20,191 bases of DNA, taken from an uncultured Paracoccus sp. (lineage in GTDB: Bacteria > Pseudomonadota > Alphaproteobacteria > Rhodobacterales > Rhodobacteraceae). Made by a program: the position numbers and the translations under genes. The notes under the pieces are model-generated. The model was not told the DNA's origin. It did not search any database and worked only from the letters and a program-made list of their open reading frames with translations. The stretch lies in assembly GCA_934533075.1 (NCBI GenBank), contig CAKTBJ010000042.1, positions 1 through 20,191 of the forward strand, read 5' to 3'. Positions 15,523-20,191 of the stretch are shown one piece after another. The number at the start of each line of letters is the position of its first letter. The stretch's first letter is position 1.

Positions 15523-16205
15523 CGCCGCGCGCCCTTGTGGACCAGCCCCTCGCGGCCATCGGTTCGCAGGCCGCCATCCTCGATCGCGTCCCAGATGGTC
15601 GTGGAGGAGGTGAACAGGTTGCTCAGCGCCACCACCACGATCAGGGCGCAGAAGGCCCAGAAGGCCGGGCCGAGGCTGACCTTGGCCAGCCCACCCACCT
15701 TCACCAAAGCGACCGAGGTGCCGATGACGAAGATCTCGGCCATCGACCAGGGGCGCATCTCCTCGGACAGGCGGAAGGCGGTGGCGGCGTGGTGCAGCGG
15801 CCGGCGCCCGGCGGCCATCGGCGCCAGCACATAGACCAGCAGCCCGGCGCGCAGCACCGGCAGCGCCACGATCATGCCCAGCACCGCCAGCACCAGCGGC
15901 ATCAGCCAGCCCTGCGAGAAGGCCAGCGCCACCCCGAACAGCGAGGTCGCATTCCCGAACCCCATGCGCGAGATTTCCAGGAAGGGAAAGAACACCGCCG
16001 CCACCATCAGCACCACCGTCGTGACCGACAGCGCCACCACGCGGGTGAAGGCGCCGGTGCGCGGGCTGGCCAGCGTGGCGCCGCAACGGATGCAGCGCAG
16101 GCGGTCGCCGTCCTCGATATCGACCTCGCGATGCAGGGCGTCGCAGCGCGGACAGGCCACCAGCCCCGCGCCGGTCGCCAAATCGAAGGGTCCGGTTCCG
16201 CTCAT
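15519..16205 (-). CDS. pqiA: PqiA-like integral membrane protein (first half-size copy)
   Basis: This is the first gene of the minus-strand pqi operon, 228 residues long, the same length as its downstream paralogue. It has the zinc-ribbon cysteines C18-PR-C21 and C38-IR-C41, then four likely membrane segments (near 56-77, 99-128, 155-171 and 180-200). FFPFLEISRMG after the first helix replaces the paralogue's LLPMLSTRTFMG, the expected family position. The pair covers the two halves of the single PqiA/YebS chain known from enterobacteria. No good ribosome site precedes the ATG (a C-run lies just upstream). It was chosen because it gives the typical short leader before the first CxxC. Confidence 0.9.
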   Translation of the reverse strand: MSGTGPFDLATGAGLVACPRCDALHREVDIEDGDRLRCIRCGATLASPRTGAFTRVVALSVTTVVLMVAAVFFPFLEISRMGFGNATSLFGVALAFSQGWLMPLVLAVLGMIVALPVLRAGLLVYVLAPMAAGRRPLHHAATAFRLSEEMRPWSMAEIFVIGTSVALVKVGGLAKVSLGPAFWAFCALIVVVALSNLFTSSTTIWDAIEDGGLRTDGREGLVHKGARR

Positions 16206-16374
16206 GGGGGCAAGATAGCGCGCGGCGGGGGGGGCATCAAGGGATTGCCGGCGCCTGCCCCCGCATTTGCCCGGTCCTGTTGCGCGAAAGTCGGGGCACC
16301 GCGTGGGATTTCGCCGCTTTTCGGGGCCTTGTGCGGCGTGGCGGAGGCGCTAGGCTGGCCGGAAAGAGGGAGCG
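16206..16374. promoter_or_regulatory. Divergent intergenic region (pqi operon / GMC oxidoreductase)
   Basis: This 169-nt region separates the starts of the divergent pqi operon and the oxidoreductase gene, so promoters for both should lie here. I see a G-run near 16228-16235 and the ribosome site AGAGGGAG before the rightward ATG, but no convincing promoter hexamers or operator. Confidence 0.4.
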
Positions 16375-17967
16375 ATGGAAACCACCAGCGACGTGATCAT
16401 CGTCGGCGCCGGCAGCGCCGGCTGCGTGCTGGCCGCGCGGCTGAGCGAGGATGCCGGCCGCCGCGTCACCCTGATCGAGGCCGGCGGGCGCGACAGCTAT
16501 CCGTGGATTCACATTCCCATCGGCTATCTCTACTGCATCGGCAATCCGCGCACCGACTGGCTGTATAGGACCCGGCCGGAGCCGGCGCTGCACGGCCGCA
16601 GCCTGCTTTACCCGCGCGGGCGGGTGCTGGGCGGCTCGTCCTCGATCAACGGCATGCTGTATCTGCGCGGGCAGGCGGCGGATTACGACGGCTGGGCGCA
16701 GATGGGCTGCACCGGCTGGGGCTGGGACGAGGTTCTGCCTTTCTTCCTGAAATCCGAGGGTTACAGCGAGGGAGATTCGCAGTTCCACAGCGGCGCCGGC
16801 CCGTGGTCGGTCGCGCGCCAGCGGCTGCGCTGGCAGATTCTGGACGACTGGGCGCTTGCGGCGCAAAGCGTGGGCATCCCGGCCAGCGACGACTTCAATA
16901 CCGGCGACAACGAGGGCGTGGGCTATTTCCGCGTCACCCAGCGCGGCGGGCTGCGGCACTCGCTGGCCCGCGCCTTCCTGAACCCGGCGCGAAAGCGGCC
17001 GAACCTGCAAATCCTGACCGGCGCGCAGGTCTGCCGGGTGGTGTTCGAGGAAGGCCGCGCCGTGGGGGTGGAGGTGATGGGCGGCGCCGGCCGGCAGCTT
17101 CTGCGCGCGCCGCTGGTGGTGCTGTCGGCGGGCGCCATCGGCACGCCGCAGATCCTGCAACTCTCGGGCATCGGCCCGGGCAGGCTGTTGCAGGATATGG
17201 GGATTCCGGTTCTGCGCGACACTCCGGTGGGCGGGAATTTGCAGGACCATCTGCAAATCCGCTGCGCCTGGCAGGTCAGCGGCACCCGCACCCTGAACCG
17301 GCTGGCCGCCACCTGGCCCGGCAAGGCCCGCATCGGCCTGCAATACGCCCTGACCCGGCGCGGACCGATGAGCATGGCGCCCAGCCAGCTGGGCGCCTTC
17401 ACCCGCTCCGGCCCGCAGGTGGCGACGCCCGATCTGGAATATCACGTGCAACCGCTGTCGCTGCCGGCCTTCGGCCAGCCCCTGCACGGCTTCGACGCGA
17501 TCACGGCCAGCGTCTGCCACCTGCGCCCGGAAAGCCGGGGCTGGGTGCGCATCACCTCGCCGGACCCCAGGCAAGCCCCGGAAATCGCGCCGAATTACCT
17601 GTCAACGCCGGGCGACCGGCTGGTGGCGGCGCAGGCGATCCGCCTGACCCGCCGCATCATGCGCGCGCCGCCGCTGGCCCGCTATGCCCCGCAGGAATTC
17701 ATGCCCGAGGCCGGGACCGGCGACGATGACGCGGCGCTGGCCGAGGCCGCCGGGCGCATCGGCTCGACCATCTTCCACCCGGTCGGGACGGCACCGATGG
17801 GCGCGGGACCTGATTCGGTGCTCGATCCGCAATTGCGCCTGCGCGGGGTCGAGGGGCTGATGGTCGCGGATGCCTCGGTCATGCCGCGCATCACCTCGGG
17901 CAACACCAACGCCCCGGTGGTGATGATCGCCGAGCGCGCCGCCGCCCTGATCCGGGCCGGAAAGTAG
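16375..17967 (+). CDS. GMC-family FAD oxidoreductase (choline/alcohol dehydrogenase-like)
   Basis: The 530-residue flavoenzyme has an N-terminal Rossmann FAD site GAGSAG (11-16) with Glu35 ending the second strand. GMC signature 1 surrounds PRGRVLGGSSSING (80-93), and signature 2 is SAGAIGTPQILQLSGIG (251-267). The catalytic pair appears as His468 in STIFHPVGTAPMG and Asn510 in SGNTNAP. No signal peptide is present, so it is cytoplasmic or peripheral. BetA choline dehydrogenase, AlkJ-type alcohol dehydrogenases and polyethylene-glycol dehydrogenases share this layout. The neighbours (no betaine genes, no aldehyde dehydrogenase) do not identify a substrate. AGAGGGAG supports the ATG. It seems to be a single-gene unit. 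Confidence 0.92.
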   Translation: METTSDVIIVGAGSAGCVLAARLSEDAGRRVTLIEAGGRDSYPWIHIPIGYLYCIGNPRTDWLYRTRPEPALHGRSLLYPRGRVLGGSSSINGMLYLRGQAADYDGWAQMGCTGWGWDEVLPFFLKSEGYSEGDSQFHSGAGPWSVARQRLRWQILDDWALAAQSVGIPASDDFNTGDNEGVGYFRVTQRGGLRHSLARAFLNPARKRPNLQILTGAQVCRVVFEEGRAVGVEVMGGAGRQLLRAPLVVLSAGAIGTPQILQLSGIGPGRLLQDMGIPVLRDTPVGGNLQDHLQIRCAWQVSGTRTLNRLAATWPGKARIGLQYALTRRGPMSMAPSQLGAFTRSGPQVATPDLEYHVQPLSLPAFGQPLHGFDAITASVCHLRPESRGWVRITSPDPRQAPEIAPNYLSTPGDRLVAAQAIRLTRRIMRAPPLARYAPQEFMPEAGTGDDDAALAEAAGRIGSTIFHPVGTAPMGAGPDSVLDPQLRLRGVEGLMVADASVMPRITSGNTNAPVVMIAERAAALIRAGK

Positions 17968-18046
17968 ATAGCATTTTCTGCGTTAACTGGTTCTGGCGGG
18001 CGGGTTGGCCCAGCCTGACGGCCAGACATGCAGGAAGGGCCGCACC

Positions 18047-18802
18047 ATGCCGGAGGGGCAGAATCAGACCACCATCATCATCCGCAAGACGCAGGGGGCG
18101 GCGGCGGCCGGCCATCATGGCGGGGCGTGGAAGGTGGCCTATGCCGATTTCGTCACCGCGATGATGGCGTTCTTCCTGCTGCTGTGGCTGCTGAACGCGA
18201 CCACGGAAAAGCAGCGGGCCGGGCTGGCGGACTACTTCAACCCGACGCTGATCCACCAGCGAAACGGCGGCGCCGCCACCCTGGAAGGGCAGAATACCGC
18301 GCCCACGCCGGTGATGGACGGGGTGATGTCGCCCGACGCCCTCGCCGCGCTGGCGCATGCGGTGGAATCGGCGCTGAAGGCCGCGGGCGGGGAATCCATG
18401 CAGAACCGGGCGCTGCTGCGCCATGTCGTCACCCGCCTGACCGACGAGGGTCTGGTGATCGAGCTGGGCGACCTGACCGACGAGCCGCTGTTCCTGGCCG
18501 ATTCGGCCGAGCCGACGCCGGCGCTGCGCGAACTGGCACGGATCGTCGCCAATGCGCTGGCGCGGACCCGCAACGACCTGGCCTTTACCGGCCATGTCGC
18601 CGGCGTCAGCGCGGTGCGCGCCGACAGCCCGGCCTGGCCGCTTTCGGGCCAGCGGGCGCATGCGGTGCGCGCGCTGATCGAGGGGGCCGGCATCACCCCC
18701 CTGCGCACGCAGCGGGTGACGGCCTATGGCGACCGCCGCAACCGCAGCCAGAACCCGATGGATGCCGGAAACAACCGGGTCGAGGTGATTTTGCTGCGAT
18801 AG
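18047..18802 (+). CDS. motB: Flagellar motor stator protein MotB
   Basis: The 251-residue protein has a short cytoplasmic N-terminus, one membrane helix (about 31-50) with the signature YADFVTAMMAFFLLLWLLN and the proton-carrying Asp34, then a plug region and a periplasmic OmpA-like domain (about 140-251). It assembles with MotA as the stator, anchoring to peptidoglycan. The anchor domain is divergent: the usual GHTD is GHVAG (near 184-188), although LSGQRAHAVRALIE and a terminal NNRVEV remain. It is shorter than E. coli MotB (308 residues). AGGAAGG lies 8 nt upstream of the ATG. flgE follows 75 nt later, the motB-flgE order familiar from Rhodobacterales flagellar clusters; motA is not in the window. 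Confidence 0.9.
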   Translation: MPEGQNQTTIIIRKTQGAAAAGHHGGAWKVAYADFVTAMMAFFLLLWLLNATTEKQRAGLADYFNPTLIHQRNGGAATLEGQNTAPTPVMDGVMSPDALAALAHAVESALKAAGGESMQNRALLRHVVTRLTDEGLVIELGDLTDEPLFLADSAEPTPALRELARIVANALARTRNDLAFTGHVAGVSAVRADSPAWPLSGQRAHAVRALIEGAGITPLRTQRVTAYGDRRNRSQNPMDAGNNRVEVILLR

Positions 18803-18813
18803 ACCGGCCGCCG

Positions 18814-18829
18814 TTAGGCCGATGTTAAC
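18814..18829 (+). promoter_or_regulatory. CtrA-like binding site upstream of flgE
   Basis: TTAG, seven bases, then TTAAC matches the CtrA consensus TTAA-N7-TTAAC with one mismatch. It lies about 50 nt before the flgE ATG. CtrA controls flagellar genes in Rhodobacterales and Caulobacter, so the place is sensible, but the match alone is only suggestive. Confidence 0.4.
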
Positions 18830-18835
18830 GATCCA

Positions 18836-18851
18836 CCGGCAAGACTGCCGG
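18836..18851. repeat. Inverted repeat in the motB-flgE spacer
   Basis: CCGGCA and TGCCGG form a perfect 6-bp stem around AGAC, 26 nt before the flgE ATG. A second small dyad (CGGCC, 7-nt loop, GGCCG, 18805-18821) sits just after the motB stop. Neither has a T-tract. They may tune expression of flgE relative to motB. Confidence 0.35.
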
Positions 18852-18877
18852 GAAAGCGACTCAGCACAGGTGCGGAA

Positions 18878-20191
18878 ATGTCGATCTCTTCTTCCATTAA
18901 TGCCAGCGTGGCCGGGCTGTTTGCCAACTCGACCCGGCTGGCGACCATCGCGGACAATATCGCGAACTCATCGACCCACGGCTACAAGCGCGCCGATGTC
19001 TCCTTCAACAGCCTGGTGATCGGGGAGGCCGCCGGAAAGGGCACCTATACCGCCGGCGGGGTACGGGTGACCTCGACGCGGGTGATCGATCAGCGCGGAC
19101 CGCTGGTGCCCACGGATCACCCGCTGGACCTCGCCGCGACGGGTCGGGGCATGCTGCCGGTCACGCGACTGGAAGCCATCGACCAGGCTCAGGGCCAGCG
19201 CCCGCTGGCGCTGACCACCACCGGCTCGTTCCGGCTGGACGAGGACGGGGTGCTGCGCACGCAAGGCGGGCTGGTGCTGCTGGGCTGGCCGGCCAATGCC
19301 GACGGCACCTTCCCCGCCCCCGTGCGCGATACCGCCGCCGGCATGCAACCGATCATCGTCAACCAGGCCCAGGCCGCCGCCGACCCGACCACCACCATCG
19401 ACCTGGCGCTGAACCTGCCGGCGACGGCGACGGATTTCGACGCCCACGGCGCCCCGATCCCGTTCACGATCGAATATTTCGGCAACCTCGGCACCTCCGA
19501 GCGGCTGAGCGTCGATTTCACGCCCAGCCTTGGCCATGCCAGCGGCAAAAGCAACGAATGGACCATGACCATCCGCGATTCCGCCACGCCCGACGATCCG
19601 TCGACACTCGGCGACGAATCAGTGATCGGGCAATATGTGATCGCCTTCGACGATGCGATGGGCACCGGCGGCTCCATCGCATCGGTGACGGCGCTGGCCG
19701 GCGGGGCCTATGACCCGGCGGCGGGCACGATCCCGCTGGCGGTGGGCGGCGGCACCATCGCGATGCGCGTCGGCGTGCCGGGGCAGGCCAACGGGCTGAC
19801 CCAGATCGGCGACCGCGTGCAGCAGGCCATCGGCCGCAACGGCTCGCCCGCCGGCATCCTCGTCGGCCTCGCGGTCGACGAGGACGGGCTGGTTCAGGCC
19901 ACCTACGACACAGGCTTCGTGCGCACCCTCTACAAGGTGCCGCTGGTGGATGTGCCGAACGTGAACGGCCTGACCGCGCTCAGCGATCAGACCTATCAGG
20001 TCTCTCATGATTCGGGACCGTTCTTCCTGTGGGATGCGGGCGACGGACCGACCGGCGCGATCCTCGGCAATACGCTGGAGGGATCGGCCACCGATGTCGC
20101 GGCCGAGTTGACGCGGCTGATCCAGACCCAGCGCGCCTATTCCTCGAACGCCAAGGTCATCCAGACCGTGGACGAGATGTTGCAGGAAACC
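18878..20191 (+). CDS. flgE: Flagellar hook protein FlgE (C-terminus cut by window edge)
   Basis: The frame stays open for 438 codons to the last base. The N-terminus is the rod/hook family helix, with SSINASVAGL (4-13) and the hallmark IADNIANSSTHGYKR (24-38). The C-terminal family region LEGSATDVAAELTRLIQTQRAYSSN-type sequence starts about 400. Homologues usually end a few residues after the QTVDEMLQE stretch, so only a handful of codons should be missing. FlgE polymerises into the flexible hook joining rod to filament and is exported by the flagellar type III system, hence no signal peptide. AGG lies 7 nt before the ATG. A CtrA-like site and a hairpin lie in the spacer after motB. Confidence 0.93.
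   Translation, partial: MSISSSINASVAGLFANSTRLATIADNIANSSTHGYKRADVSFNSLVIGEAAGKGTYTAGGVRVTSTRVIDQRGPLVPTDHPLDLAATGRGMLPVTRLEAIDQAQGQRPLALTTTGSFRLDEDGVLRTQGGLVLLGWPANADGTFPAPVRDTAAGMQPIIVNQAQAAADPTTTIDLALNLPATATDFDAHGAPIPFTIEYFGNLGTSERLSVDFTPSLGHASGKSNEWTMTIRDSATPDDPSTLGDESVIGQYVIAFDDAMGTGGSIASVTALAGGAYDPAAGTIPLAVGGGTIAMRVGVPGQANGLTQIGDRVQQAIGRNGSPAGILVGLAVDEDGLVQATYDTGFVRTLYKVPLVDVPNVNGLTALSDQTYQVSHDSGPFFLWDAGDGPTGAILGNTLEGSATDVAAELTRLIQTQRAYSSNAKVIQTVDEMLQET

Noticed and set aside
15519..16086. Apparent 416-codon frame suggesting a fused PqiA starting at 16086
   Set aside because: Its N-terminal part is the out-of-frame shadow of the first PqiA-like gene. The true second copy starts at 15522 with its own ribosome site, so this is not a fused protein.
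17972..17987. Possible full CtrA site before motB
   Set aside because: Only the right half (TTAAC) matches; the left half reads CATT, which does not fit TTAA.

Overview
The window is very GC-rich, densely packed double-stranded bacterial DNA. It looks like an alphaproteobacterium of the order Rhodobacterales, with Paracoccus/Rhodobacter-type relatives the likeliest. This rests on gene content and order (purH-lspA-DUF3035 lipoprotein, paired M16 proteases, endonuclease-type mutL, a DUF2125 protein, pmbA-cysQ, motB-flgE), many 4-bp ATGA overlaps, and scarcity of TTAA outside intergenic DNA. The genus is inferred from memory of these families, not from a database search.

Layout. (1) 1-7394, plus strand: the end of purH, lspA, a BamF-like/DUF3035 lipoprotein, a cytochrome P450, two M16 zinc-protease family proteins (one catalytic, one non-catalytic) and mutL. 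Gaps are short or genes overlap, except for an 89-nt, palindrome-rich gap after the P450. Much of the block concerns envelope lipoprotein and outer-membrane maturation; the P450 is the odd member. (2) 7497-8114, minus strand: a short crotonase-fold protein lacking both classical catalytic glutamates. (3) 8222-12052, plus strand: a secreted DUF2125-type protein closed by a strong intrinsic terminator, then pmbA/tldE translationally coupled to an inositol-monophosphatase/CysQ-type phosphatase. (4) 12049-16205, minus strand: a pqi-type lipid-transport operon, transcribed as pqiA-like 1, pqiA-like 2, pqiB (three MCE domains and an unusually long helical tail) and pqiC lipoprotein. (5) 16375-17967, plus strand: a GMC-family FAD oxidoreductase. 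(6) 18047 to the right edge, plus strand: motB followed by flgE, which runs off the edge a few codons before its expected end. This is probably the start or middle of a flagellar cluster.

The genes form coherent modules: lipoprotein and outer-membrane biogenesis (lspA, DUF3035), periplasmic proteolysis (M16 pair), DNA mismatch repair (mutL), trans-envelope lipid transport (pqi) and motility (motB, flgE). I see no tRNA, rRNA, CRISPR array, insertion sequence or prophage, and no gene-free stretch over 300 bases. I found no clear new defence or biosynthetic system. The most unusual items are the P450 with a degenerate oxygen-activation motif embedded in an envelope operon, the glutamate-less crotonase, the split pqiA with an elongated PqiB needle, and a CtrA-like site between motB and flgE.
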